A stretch of DNA of 19,455 nt from DATLFP01 sp035540955 (GCA_035540955.1 DATLFP010000148.1:1-19455); one strand, 5' to 3'; counted from the stretch's first letter, positions 1 through 6,392 are shown. A program made the numbers and translations. The notes: generated by a model from the letters alone, not told the origin.

Positions 1-840
1 GGCGCCCTCGACCACGACGTGAGCCGGCGAGGGGCGTACGTCGCCCACATCGGGTCGGGCGAGCACCCGGTGACGATGCGGGTGCTGGGGCCCGAGGGGC
101 TGGCCCCCGGCGAGGACGGCACCGTGCGCCTGCGGCTGCCAGGGCCGCTGCCGCTCGTGCCCGGCGACCGGTACGTGCTGCGGGAGAGCGGCCGGGGCGA
201 GACGGTGGGCGGTGGCGCCGTCCTCGACGTCGACCCCGGCACCAGCCACGACTGGCGAACGGTCGACGAGCTGGAGCGACGCACCGGCATCGCGCCCGCC
301 CCGACCATCGGTCGCTGGGTGGTGTCGGCAGGCGCGCTCGCGACCATGGAGGACCACCTTCGGGCACGGGTCGAGGCCGGTGTCGACCTCGCCGTGCTCG
401 ACGAGCGGGAGCGGGCGGTGCTCGCCACCCTCGAGGGGGTCGTCGTCGAGGGTGGGCGGGCCCGGCCGGCGAGCGCCGAGGACCGCCTACCGGATCACCC
501 GTGGCTCGCCGCCCTGGCCGCCGCCCCCTTCGCGCCGCCCCCGCCCGACGGCGTCGACCGCGCCGATCTGCGGGAGGCGGCCCGCCGCGGCCTGGTGGTC
601 GAGCGCGACGGCGTGTGGTTCGCAGCCGCCGCCGTCGAGGCCGCCGGCCGGCTCGTCGCCGCCCTCCTCGCCGCGCGGCCCGAGGGCGTGACGGTGGCCG
701 AGATCCGCGACGCGCTGGGGACCTCCCGCAAGTACCTGCTGCCCCTCCTGGGGATCCTGGACGCGACCGGGGTCACCCGCCGCCGCGGCGACCTGCGCAT
801 CGCCGGTCCCCGCCTCCCCGACATCGATCCCCCGGTCTGA
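1..840 (+). CDS. selB: Selenocysteine-specific elongation factor SelB, C-terminal part (5' end outside window)
   Basis: SelB is the EF-Tu-like GTPase that brings selenocysteinyl-tRNA to the ribosome at UGA codons marked by a SECIS hairpin. The frame is open from base 1, so the GTPase domain and true start lie upstream. The visible part begins in the last beta-barrel domain: the segment with LVPGDRYVLRESGR and TVGGGAVLDVDP is typical of SelB domain III. It ends with winged-helix repeats, the last containing VTVAEIRDALGTSRKYLLPL and a T-R-R-R-G-D-L-R turn, as in the SECIS-binding end of SelB. The stop is at 838-840 and a palindromic repeat begins at the next base. An ATG/GTG-initiated reading from base 19 is only an internal start. 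The gene implies that the organism makes selenoproteins, but I see no selA, selD or tRNA-Sec in the window. The assignment rests on motif recognition. Confidence 0.88.
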   Translation, partial: GALDHDVSRRGAYVAHIGSGEHPVTMRVLGPEGLAPGEDGTVRLRLPGPLPLVPGDRYVLRESGRGETVGGGAVLDVDPGTSHDWRTVDELERRTGIAPAPTIGRWVVSAGALATMEDHLRARVEAGVDLAVLDERERAVLATLEGVVVEGGRARPASAEDRLPDHPWLAALAAAPFAPPPPDGVDRADLREAARRGLVVERDGVWFAAAAVEAAGRLVAALLAARPEGVTVAEIRDALGTSRKYLLPLLGILDATGVTRRRGDLRIAGPRLPDIDPPV

Positions 841-875
841 TGGCGGTTTCTTTCATCTGACGAAAGGAACCGCCA
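841..875. repeat. 35-bp palindromic repeat, copy 1 (14-bp arms, 7-nt loop)
   Basis: The left arm TGGCGGTTTCTTTC (841-854) and right arm GAAAGGAACCGCCA (862-875) pair over 14 positions with a single G:T wobble around the loop ATCTGAC. It starts at the base after the selB stop and lies between convergent genes (selB and the WhiB gene). There is no T-run after it, so a classical intrinsic terminator is doubtful, although a bidirectional transcription end is possible. A close relative with the same 14-7-14 layout lies at 16063-16097. Confidence 0.85.
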
Positions 876-951
876 CAAGACCCGCGACCTGCCGCGGCGC
901 GCGCGTCAGTCGGGCAGCTCGCCTTCTCCCCCGCTGATCTCGGCTGGGCGG

Positions 952-1203
952 CTACTCGCCGAGCAGCGCCCGGCGCTCGAGCTCGTTCAGACCGCCCCAG
1001 ATCCCGTGCGGCTCGCGGATGTCGATGGCGAACTCGAGGCACGGCTCGCGGACCGAGCACTGCTCGCAGATGGCCTTGGCCCGGGTCTCGCGCTCGAGCT
1101 TCTCGTCCTTGCGCTCGAAGTAGGAGGGCGGGAAGAACACCGCCGCCTGTGGGCCGCGACAGGCCGCCTTGACCTGCCAGACGTCGTCACGAAGTGCACT
1201 CAC
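952..1203 (-). CDS. WhiB-family iron-sulfur transcriptional regulator
   Basis: Wbl proteins are small actinobacterial regulators that hold a [4Fe-4S] cluster and usually work by binding region 4 of the principal sigma factor. The predicted 83-residue protein has the four cluster cysteines at C15, C46, C49 and C55 (pattern C-X30-CEQC-X5-C) and the Wbl turn GIWGG at 67-71, followed by the charged E-L-E-R-R tail. I chose GTG at 1203 because a G-rich Shine-Dalgarno (GGGAGGGGGG) sits just upstream. A longer frame from 1254 would run through that site. The insertion between the first and second cysteines is longish, and I cannot assign it to a particular numbered WhiB class. A possible -35/-10 pair lies at 1234-1263. 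The gene follows the NfeD-like gene on the same strand but probably has its own promoter. Confidence 0.92.
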   Translation of the reverse strand: MSALRDDVWQVKAACRGPQAAVFFPPSYFERKDEKLERETRAKAICEQCSVREPCLEFAIDIREPHGIWGGLNELERRALLGE

Positions 1204-1233
1204 GTGGAACCCCCCTCCCAGCGCGTGCACCTG

Positions 1234-1263
1234 ACCATAACCAGGGACTGTCACCGCCTACAA
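1234..1263 (-). promoter_or_regulatory. Possible sigma-70-type promoter of the WhiB gene
   Basis: On the minus strand TTGTAG (1258-1263) is followed after 18 bases by TATGGT (1234-1239), about 30 bases before the chosen GTG start and the G-rich ribosome-binding site. It lies in the 73-bp gap after the NfeD-like gene. It is inferred from position and hexamer similarity only. Confidence 0.4.
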
Positions 1264-1276
1264 GGGCGGGATCGCA

Positions 1277-2515
1277 CTACTCCTCGGCCGGCTCGACCTG
1301 GAGCCGGGGGCCCTCGATGCCCACCACCCGTACGGTCTGACCAGCCAGAACGGGTGTGACCCGGCTGGTGTGGGCGGGCCAGAGCGCCCCCCGGACCCGC
1401 ACCACCCCGTCGGGGCGAACGTCGGCCACCGCCTCGCCGACCTCGCCCACCATCGACTCCCGTCCGATCGTCGGGGTCGAGTACCGGCTCCGCACCGTGG
1501 CCGGTAGGCCGGCGAGGACCATCAGCAGGACGCCGACCACCCCGGCCACGAGCGGCAGCCAACCGAGACGGATCCCGTCGGTGTAGAGGAGGACCGAGCC
1601 GGTGGCGAAGGACAGCACCCCGACCCCGGTCCAGAACCGGGGCACGCCGGTCTGGACGTCGACGGCGAAGCCGAAGATCCCGAGGATGATCAGTCCGAGG
1701 CCCACCGGGTTGGTGGGGAGCACCGCGAGCCCGTAGGCGGCGAGCACCAGCGAGCCGGCGCCGACGCCACCGGCGATGCCCACCCCGCCGGTGAACAGCT
1801 CGAACACGAGCAGCACGAGCCCGGCCGCCAGCAGCAGGTAGGCGACCGGCGGGCTGGCGAAGCTGTGCATGAGCCGGGGCCAGAGGTCGAGCTTGGCCAG
1901 CTTGGTCTGCACGTTGAGGCGGGCGACGGGCGGGCCATCCTCCTGCTCGGTGAAGTCGGCCGTCTCCAACGCCACGCCGTCCACGACCTTCCCGTCGAGG
2001 GCGGCGATGAAGGTCCCGAGGACCGCCGCCTCCTCCTGGTTGAGGGCGACGAGGCCGGCGTCGAGCGCGGCGGCGGGACCGTACGTCTGGCCGCCGACCT
2101 CGATCCGGGCCCGGGGCGCCATGCCGGCGACGTCGGCGGCGGTGACGAGCCGTCCGGCCTCTCCACGAGCGTCGGCGCCGCTCTCCCCGACCCAGACCGC
2201 CACCGGGACCGGCGACGCCTCGATGGCGGCCACCACCTCGTCCATCGTCGCGTCGTCGACGAGGGCACCGGGGCTGTCGACCTGCAGCACGAGGACCTCG
2301 AGCCCGGGCTCGGGCGCGCGGGTGACGGCGTCGAGCACGAAGTCAACGAGGACGGGGTCGATCCAGCCCGCCACCTGGGCGACGACGACGAACCGGCCGT
2401 CGCCCGGCTCCTGCGCCGTCGCGCCCGGTGCGGCCAGGAACAGGGCGCAAAGGCCCAGAACGACCGCCGCTAGCCTCCACGCGGGTGCAGCCCGCCGACT
2501 TCCTCCGCGCAACAA
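1277..2515 (-). CDS. NfeD-family membrane protein with degenerate ClpP-class protease domain
   Basis: Long NfeD proteins combine an extracytoplasmic ClpP/SppA-like serine protease domain, several membrane helices and a C-terminal OB-fold, and are usually linked to stomatin/flotillin-type membrane quality control. The 412-residue product has an Arg-rich signal peptide (about 1-35, ending in ATA), a protease-like region (about 42-180, with the DSPGALVDDATMDEV segment and SPVPVAVWVGESG), hydrophobic helices between about 222 and 338, and an NfeD OB-fold at about 350-410. The nucleophile segment, normally A-S-A-G, reads RGEAG: Glu119 stands where the catalytic Ser is expected, so I infer a non-proteolytic relative. 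The only plausible starts are two adjacent TTG codons at 2515 and 2512, and no clear Shine-Dalgarno is present. The 5' end overlaps the divergent ATPase gene by about 31 bp if both chosen starts are right. No stomatin partner lies in the window. Confidence 0.82.
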   Translation of the reverse strand: MLRGGSRRAAPAWRLAAVVLGLCALFLAAPGATAQEPGDGRFVVVAQVAGWIDPVLVDFVLDAVTRAPEPGLEVLVLQVDSPGALVDDATMDEVVAAIEASPVPVAVWVGESGADARGEAGRLVTAADVAGMAPRARIEVGGQTYGPAAALDAGLVALNQEEAAVLGTFIAALDGKVVDGVALETADFTEQEDGPPVARLNVQTKLAKLDLWPRLMHSFASPPVAYLLLAAGLVLLVFELFTGGVGIAGGVGAGSLVLAAYGLAVLPTNPVGLGLIILGIFGFAVDVQTGVPRFWTGVGVLSFATGSVLLYTDGIRLGWLPLVAGVVGVLLMVLAGLPATVRSRYSTPTIGRESMVGEVGEAVADVRPDGVVRVRGALWPAHTSRVTPVLAGQTVRVVGIEGPRLQVEPAEE

Positions 2516-3438
2516 GGGTGGTCATCGTTGCGGGCAAGGGCGGTGTGGGCAAGACGACGGTGACCGCCGCGCTCGCCCGCCTGGCCGCCACCGAGGGGCT
2601 CGACACCCTCATCATCGAGGTCGAGGGCAAGAACGGCCTGGCCGCGCTGTTCGACCGGCCGCCCCTCGGCTACGAGGAGTCGATCCTCTGGCCTCGGGCC
2701 GGTGGGGCCGGCGAGGTGCGGGGTCGGACGCTCACGCCCGACGACGCCCTCCTCGAGTACCTCGACGATCACGGTATGCGTCGGGTGTCCAAGCGCCTGG
2801 TCTCGAGCGGCGCCCTCGACGTCGTCGCCACCGCCGCGCCGGGCATCAAGGACATCCTCATCCTCGGCAAGGTCAAGCAGCTGGAGCAGCTGCGGGCGGC
2901 CGACCTGATCATCCTCGACGCGCCCGCGGCCGGGCACGCCATCACGTTCCTGCTGGCGGCACGGGCCCTGCTCGACACGGTGCGGGTGGGCCCGATCCAC
3001 GCCCAGGCCCGGGACGTCGTCGACCTCTTGAGCGACCCGGCCCGGAGCCAGGTCCTCCTCGTGACCCTTCCCGAGGAGACGCCGGTGAACGAGCTGGTCG
3101 AGACCGCCTTCCACCTCGAGGACCGGGTGGGGGTGAGCCTCGGGCCGGTGGTGGTCAACGGGCTGTACCCAGCGCTCGACGGCCTCGAGGTCGACCCCGC
3201 CCAGGCCGCGTCCGACGCCGGCACCACCCTGCGGGAGGGCGAGGCCGAGGCGCTCAAGGCGGCCGCCGAGTTCCGGCTGCAGCGCACCGCCCTCCAGCAC
3301 GAGCAGCTGGCGCGCCTGGCCGACCGCCTGCCGCTGCCGCAGCTGCGGCTGCCGTTCCTGTTCCGGGCCGATCTCGGCGCCGACGACGTGGCCCGCCTGG
3401 CCGCCGAGCTGCGCACCGGCATCGAGTCCCTGCCATGA
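2485..3438 (+). CDS. ArsA/Get3-like ATPase, first subunit (Rv3679/BagA type)
   Basis: This is a member of the SIMIBI P-loop ATPases, which act as dimers (ArsA, Get3). It has a deviant Walker A GKGGVGKT at 17-24 with signature Lys18 and the usual Lys23, and a switch II-like LIILDAPAAGH with Asp145. At switch I, where ArsA and Get3 have DPA, it reads EVEGKNGL, so Glu47 takes the place of the Asp. I see no Get3 CxxC and no arsenite-binding cysteine cluster, so arsenite transport is unlikely. Start choice: GTG at 2485 gives a leader (VQPADFLRATRVVIVAG) that resembles actinobacterial relatives as I remember them; GTG at 2518 is an alternative. The longer upstream frame runs antisense into the NfeD-like gene. 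The partner subunit follows 58 bp downstream. The protein has 317 residues and is probably cytosolic. Confidence 0.87.
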   Translation: MQPADFLRATRVVIVAGKGGVGKTTVTAALARLAATEGLDTLIIEVEGKNGLAALFDRPPLGYEESILWPRAGGAGEVRGRTLTPDDALLEYLDDHGMRRVSKRLVSSGALDVVATAAPGIKDILILGKVKQLEQLRAADLIILDAPAAGHAITFLLAARALLDTVRVGPIHAQARDVVDLLSDPARSQVLLVTLPEETPVNELVETAFHLEDRVGVSLGPVVVNGLYPALDGLEVDPAQAASDAGTTLREGEAEALKAAAEFRLQRTALQHEQLARLADRLPLPQLRLPFLFRADLGADDVARLAAELRTGIESLP

Positions 3439-3500
3439 GCGAGCGCAGCGAGCGGGGCCGACCGGCCCGTCGCCGCAGGCGACAAGAGGTGACGACGTGA
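3435..3500 (+). CDS. Possible 21-codon coupling ORF between the two ATPase genes
   Basis: The ATG at 3435 overlaps the stop of the first ATPase (ATGA), and the TGA at 3498-3500 overlaps the GTG start of the second (GTGA). The frame therefore exactly bridges the two genes. It encodes a very basic peptide starting MSERSERGRP with a run of five arginines. Inside it are GGGCC/GGCCC (3455-3459/3464-3468) and GTCGCC-GCA-GGCGAC (3469-3483), two tandem hairpins. The first bases (GAGCGAGCGCAGCGAGCG) are a string I associate with repeats near actinobacterial gene ends. It may be translated for coupling, or it may be just a spacer with a repeat in it. Confidence 0.3.
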   Translation: MSERSERGRPARRRRRQEVTT

Positions 3501-4597
3501 GCGAGCGCTTGGTCGAGATGGTGACGACCCGCGACACGATCGTGTGCGCAGGGTCGGGTGGCGTGGGCAAGACGACGACCGCCGCCGTGCTGGCGATGGA
3601 GGCGGCGCGGCGAGGCCGGCGGGCGGTGGTGGTCACCATCGACCCCGCCAAGCGGCTGGCCGACACGTTGGGCATCGAGTCGCTGAGCAACGCGCCGTCC
3701 CGGATCGAGGGGCCGTCCGACGAGCCGTGGCCCGGTGAGCTCTGGGCGCTGATGCTCGACACCAAGTCGACCTTCGACAACCTGGTGACCACCTACTCGG
3801 AGACACCCGAGCAGGCCGAGCGGATCCTCGCCAACCCGTTCTACCGGAACATCTCCGGCGCCCTGAGCGGCACGCAGGAGTACATGGCCGGCGAGAAGCT
3901 CTACGAGCTGCACGCCAACACCGACTTCGACCTCGTCGTCGTCGACACACCGCCCACCCGCAACGCGCTCGACTTCCTCGACGCGTCCCGCCGGCTCACG
4001 AGGTTCCTCGACCACCGGCTCTACCGCATGCTCATGGCCCCGACCCGGGCGTACATGAAGGCGGTGAACGTGGCCGCCCAGGCGTTCGTCCGCACCGTGG
4101 GAAGGGTCGTCGGCGGCGAGGTGCTCGACGACGCGCTCGCGTTCTTCCAGGCGTTCGAGGGCATGGAGGGTGGCTTCCGCGACCGCGCGGCCGCGGTGCA
4201 GTCGCTGCTCACGGCGGAGGAGACCGCGTACGTGCTGGTGGCGTCACCGCGGGTCGACACCGTCGAGGAAGCCGCCTACTTCGCCAAGAAGCTGGCACAG
4301 ACGCAGCTGCCGGTCGAGGCCCTCATCGTGAACCGCATGCACCCCCGCTTCGGCGAGGGACGGGCCGAGGCCGACCGGGGGCGCGCCGAGACGCTCGCAG
4401 GGACGGCGATCGGCTCGCTCTACGCCAACCTCGCCGACTTCCGGCAGATGGCCGACGAGGAGGAGGCGACCCTGGCGGGCATCGCCGAGCAGGTCGCGCC
4501 GGCGCCGCTCGTGCGGGTGCCGTTCCTCGCCGACGACGTGCACGACCTCGGCACGCTGGCCGAGATCGGCGGCCACCTGTTCGCCGCCGCGGAGTAG
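3497..4597 (+). CDS. ArsA/Get3-like ATPase, second subunit (Rv3680/BagB type)
   Basis: This is the partner of the preceding ATPase. The 366-residue protein has a Walker A GSGGVGKT at 19-26: the catalytic Lys25 is present, but the signature lysine of the deviant Walker A is replaced by Ser20. Switch I is the canonical TIDPAKRLADTLG with Asp49, and switch II is DLVVVDTPPTRNALDFLD. Family members pair in many Actinobacteria next to each other, as Rv3679-Rv3680 do in Mycobacterium tuberculosis. The GTG start at 3497 has a good ribosome-binding site (AGAGG, 7 bases upstream) and overlaps the stop of a 21-codon frame. The pair probably forms a heterodimer with only one complete composite site. The client is unknown: a tail-anchored protein or other membrane cargo is inference from Get3, and arsenical transport lacks support. 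The stop is four bases from that of the convergent STAS gene. Confidence 0.9.
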   Translation: MSERLVEMVTTRDTIVCAGSGGVGKTTTAAVLAMEAARRGRRAVVVTIDPAKRLADTLGIESLSNAPSRIEGPSDEPWPGELWALMLDTKSTFDNLVTTYSETPEQAERILANPFYRNISGALSGTQEYMAGEKLYELHANTDFDLVVVDTPPTRNALDFLDASRRLTRFLDHRLYRMLMAPTRAYMKAVNVAAQAFVRTVGRVVGGEVLDDALAFFQAFEGMEGGFRDRAAAVQSLLTAEETAYVLVASPRVDTVEEAAYFAKKLAQTQLPVEALIVNRMHPRFGEGRAEADRGRAETLAGTAIGSLYANLADFRQMADEEEATLAGIAEQVAPAPLVRVPFLADDVHDLGTLAEIGGHLFAAAE

Positions 4598-4601
4598 TCC
4601 G

Positions 4602-4943
4602 CTAGCTCGACTCGGCGAGCGCCTTCATCGCGTCCTGCTCGCTGTCCGACACGGTGGCCACCCGGTCGAAGCCGGTCGTGTGCAGCAGACGGGCGACGGC
4701 CGGGCGGGCGCCGTAGACGGCGACGTCGCCGCCGCCTTCACGAGCGCGGCGCACCCCGCCGATGAGGGCGCCGAGGCCGGCGGAGTCGAGGAACGGGACC
4801 CCGGACAGGTCGATGAGGACGCGCTCGCCGCCCCCGAGCTCGGTGAGCGAGTCGCGGAAGTGGCCGACGGTGAAGGCGTCGAGCTCGCCGACGGGCCGGC
4901 AGACCAGGTGATCACCGACGTTGTCGATCGTGATGTCGAGCAA
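4602..4943 (-). CDS. STAS-domain protein (anti-sigma factor antagonist type)
   Basis: Single STAS-domain proteins of the SpoIIAA/RsbV type bind anti-sigma kinases and are switched off by phosphorylation of a conserved Ser. The 113-residue product shows the fold order: an N-terminal strand, GELDAFTV, RVLIDLSGVPFLDSAGLGAL with candidate phospho-Ser54, and a C-terminal helix. I chose TTG at 4943 because GGAGG lies five bases upstream (4949-4953). An in-frame ATG at 4955 without a Shine-Dalgarno would add four residues (MEVA), and a still longer frame from 5027 exists. It is divergent from a stand-alone receiver domain at 5045, and I infer that both belong to one signalling route. No anti-sigma kinase or alternative sigma factor is visible nearby. 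A minus-strand TAGGGT (reverse of 5011-5016) could be its -10 box. Confidence 0.88.
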   Translation of the reverse strand: MLDITIDNVGDHLVCRPVGELDAFTVGHFRDSLTELGGGERVLIDLSGVPFLDSAGLGALIGGVRRAREGGGDVAVYGARPAVARLLHTTGFDRVATVSDSEQDAMKALAESS

Positions 4944-4948
4944 CGCAA

Positions 4949-4953
4949 CCTCC
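4949..4953 (-). promoter_or_regulatory. Ribosome-binding site that favours the TTG start of the STAS gene
   Basis: GGAGG on the minus strand is followed by TTGCG and then the TTG codon at 4943. The alternative ATG at 4955 overlaps this element and has no Shine-Dalgarno of its own. Leaderless initiation at the ATG cannot be excluded. Confidence 0.55.
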
Positions 4954-5030
4954 ATGGGGGCGTCTCGGGGGCAACGGGAAGGCGCACGGTTCGTACCCCT
5001 CGGCATCGCGACCCTACCGCCCGCCATGGC

Positions 5031-5036
5031 TACGCT
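5031..5036 (+). promoter_or_regulatory. Possible -10 box (TACGCT) for the receiver-domain gene, leaderless type
   Basis: TACGCT ends eight bases before the GTG start at 5045, and there is no Shine-Dalgarno between them, so transcription may begin at or next to the start codon. The same TANNNT-short gap-start pattern recurs before five other genes here. I see no convincing -35. Confidence 0.45.
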
Positions 5037-5044
5037 CCCCGCCC

Positions 5045-5473
5045 GTGTCCGACGTGCTGGTGGTGACCGACGCCGACTGGATCCTCGACGAGGTCCGGGC
5101 GGCGGTGGGCGGTCCCGACACCACGCTCCGGTGCGTCCCGGCCGGGGTCGACGTGCTCCCGGCGGTCATCGAGCGGCTCCCCGACCTGGTCGTGCTCGAC
5201 CTGCAGATCGGCAACATGGGGGGCATGGCGGCCTGCCTGAACCTGCGCCTGGAGGAGGGTTCGGGCCGCCTCGGCCACGTGCCCGTGCTCATGCTGCTCG
5301 ACCGCCGGCCCGACGTGTTCCTGGCCAAGCGGTCCGAGGCCGACGGCTGGCTGATCAAGCCCCTCGACGCCATCCGCATCCGCAAGGCGGTGCGGGCGCT
5401 GCTCGCCGGGGGTCGCTACGAAGACCCGACCCACGCCCCGATCGACGCGGGAGCGGCGGGGAAGGTCGGGTAG
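5045..5473 (+). CDS. Stand-alone response regulator receiver domain protein
   Basis: The 142-residue protein is a CheY-like receiver without an output domain. The phospho-acceptor is Asp52 in LVVLDLQIGNMGG, the acidic pocket includes Asp9 and Asp11, and the conserved lysine is Lys105 in GWLIKPLD. The switch Thr/Ser that normally follows strand 4 is missing: the segment reads PVLMLLDRRPD, with Leu85 in that place. Phosphorylation may therefore signal in an unusual way, or not at all. The C-terminal 25 residues after LLAGGRYEDP are low-complexity. The gene is head-to-head with the STAS gene, with a 101-bp gap between starts, and no histidine kinase is present in the window. GTG at 5045 is the start, with no ribosome-binding site but a TACGCT box upstream. 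It is followed by tRNA-Pro. Confidence 0.85.
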   Translation: MSDVLVVTDADWILDEVRAAVGGPDTTLRCVPAGVDVLPAVIERLPDLVVLDLQIGNMGGMAACLNLRLEEGSGRLGHVPVLMLLDRRPDVFLAKRSEADGWLIKPLDAIRIRKAVRALLAGGRYEDPTHAPIDAGAAGKVG

Positions 5474-5526
5474 CCTCGACCTCCGCCCTCGGCCTGCTCC
5501 ACCGGCCGGGAGCGATGCACCACCCA

Positions 5527-5603
5527 CGGGCTGTGGCTCAGTTTGGCAGAGCGCTGCGTTCGGGACGCAGAGGCCGGCGGTTCAAATCCGCCCAGCCCGA
5601 CCA
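5527..5603 (+). tRNA. tRNA-Pro (anticodon CGG)
   Basis: The full cloverleaf can be folded: acceptor CGGGCTG/CAGCCCG, D stem GCTC/GAGC, anticodon stem CTGCG/CGCAG with loop TTCGGGA (anticodon CGG, reading the proline codon CCG), and T stem GGCGG/CCGCC with loop TTCAAAT. The discriminator base is A and a CCA end is encoded at 5601-5603. The length is 77 nt. CCG is a frequent proline codon in this GC-rich DNA. Confidence 0.96.
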
Positions 5604-5638
5604 TCGAGGTCTGAACCGGTGTTCCGTGCCGGTCGAGC

Positions 5639-5685
5639 ATCTCGGGTCGATGACGGCCCTCGAGGGGCTTCCAACAGCCCGAGAT
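5639..5685. repeat. Inverted repeat with nested palindrome downstream of tRNA-Pro
   Basis: ATCTCGGG (5639-5646) and CCCGAGAT (5678-5685) are perfect 8-bp inverted repeats separated by 31 bases, and the space between them contains the 10-bp palindrome CCCTCGAGGG (5657-5666). It lies in the 119-bp gap between tRNA-Pro and the convergent DinB-like gene. It could end transcription from both sides, but there is no T-run. A smaller ACCGG/CCGGT stem at 5615-5633 precedes it. Confidence 0.45.
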
Positions 5686-5722
5686 CTTGTGAGGTCGGGC
5701 GGGCGGGCCGTCAGTCGACCGA

Positions 5723-6316
5723 TCAGGTTCGGCGGCGCCCCGAGCTGGTCAGGAGGTCGCCCCATGGGTCGTCGGTCCGGGCGAGGCCGTTCCAGCCCTG
5801 GGTCCACATCGGCCACGGCCGGGTGTGCTCCCGAAGCCGATGGCAGAGCCCCGCCGGTGGCTCGAACGCGACATCCAGCCCGACGCACACATCGTGGGCG
5901 TGCAGGATCAGCTCCAGCGCGCCGCGGGGCAGGAAGTCCTCGGGGGCCGCGGTCAGCACCTGGGGGCGCCGGAAGATCACCGCTCGCACGTCGGGGTCGG
6001 CGTCGTGCACGACGGCCACGAGGATCCGAGTGGCGATCTGGAGGGATTCGACCAGGCGCGCCGGCGTGGCCTCGGCGCCCATTGTGAGATCGCCACCGGC
6101 CTCCGGGTACCGGTCCTGACGGCGCGACGCCAGGAAGAACGCCGGCGCATACACGCAGTCGACGGCGTGATCGGCGGTCGCCGTGCACGACCACTCGAGC
6201 GTCCCCGCCGACACCGACCAGTCGCGGTCCGCGGCCGCCGTCCAGGTGTCGGCGACGAGCCGGCTGAGAACTTCGAGGTCGGCGGCGGTGAAGCGTTCCT
6301 CACCCGAGCGGAGCAT
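5723..6316 (-). CDS. DinB/maleylpyruvate isomerase N-terminal-like (MDMPI family) protein
   Basis: Proteins of this four-helix DinB_2/MDMPI superfamily include mycothiol-dependent enzymes with a metal held by three His/Glu side chains. In the 197-residue product the candidate ligands are His50 (in TATADHAVDC) and the E-L-I-L-H pair Glu135 and His139 in GALELILHAHDVCVGLDV; the ExxxH spacing matches what I recall for maleylpyruvate isomerase. I chose ATG at 6316, with AGGA seven bases upstream, over GTG at 6346, which lacks one. The substrate is unknown. The gene is divergent from mscR, which is a mycothiol-dependent enzyme, and this context supports (but does not prove) a mycothiol link. The C-terminus is rich in Trp and Pro. 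Confidence 0.72.
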   Translation of the reverse strand: MLRSGEERFTAADLEVLSRLVADTWTAAADRDWSVSAGTLEWSCTATADHAVDCVYAPAFFLASRRQDRYPEAGGDLTMGAEATPARLVESLQIATRILVAVVHDADPDVRAVIFRRPQVLTAAPEDFLPRGALELILHAHDVCVGLDVAFEPPAGLCHRLREHTRPWPMWTQGWNGLARTDDPWGDLLTSSGRRRT

Positions 6317-6386
6317 GACGACATCCTGTCGGTCCTCGCCGGCCACGCGGCGCCGAGCCGGTCGAGCGGGCGACCCCCTCGACCTC

Positions 6387-6392
6387 TAACGT
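6387..6392 (+). promoter_or_regulatory. Possible -10 box (TAACGT) for mscR, leaderless type
   Basis: TAACGT ends eight bases before the ATG at 6401 with no Shine-Dalgarno in between. The same hexamer precedes the hydroxyacyl-CoA dehydrogenase gene at 13769. TCTAAC, two bases to the left, is an alternative register. Confidence 0.45.

Noticed and set aside
1869..3500. 543-residue plus-strand ORF
   Set aside because: It lies antisense to the NfeD-like gene and then out of frame with the first ATPase; its Arg/Pro/Ala/Ser composition is typical of a GC-rich shadow.
5416..5640. Minus-strand 74-residue ORF with GGFEPPASASRTQ
   Set aside because: This is the known false translation of a tRNA antisense strand; it covers tRNA-Pro.
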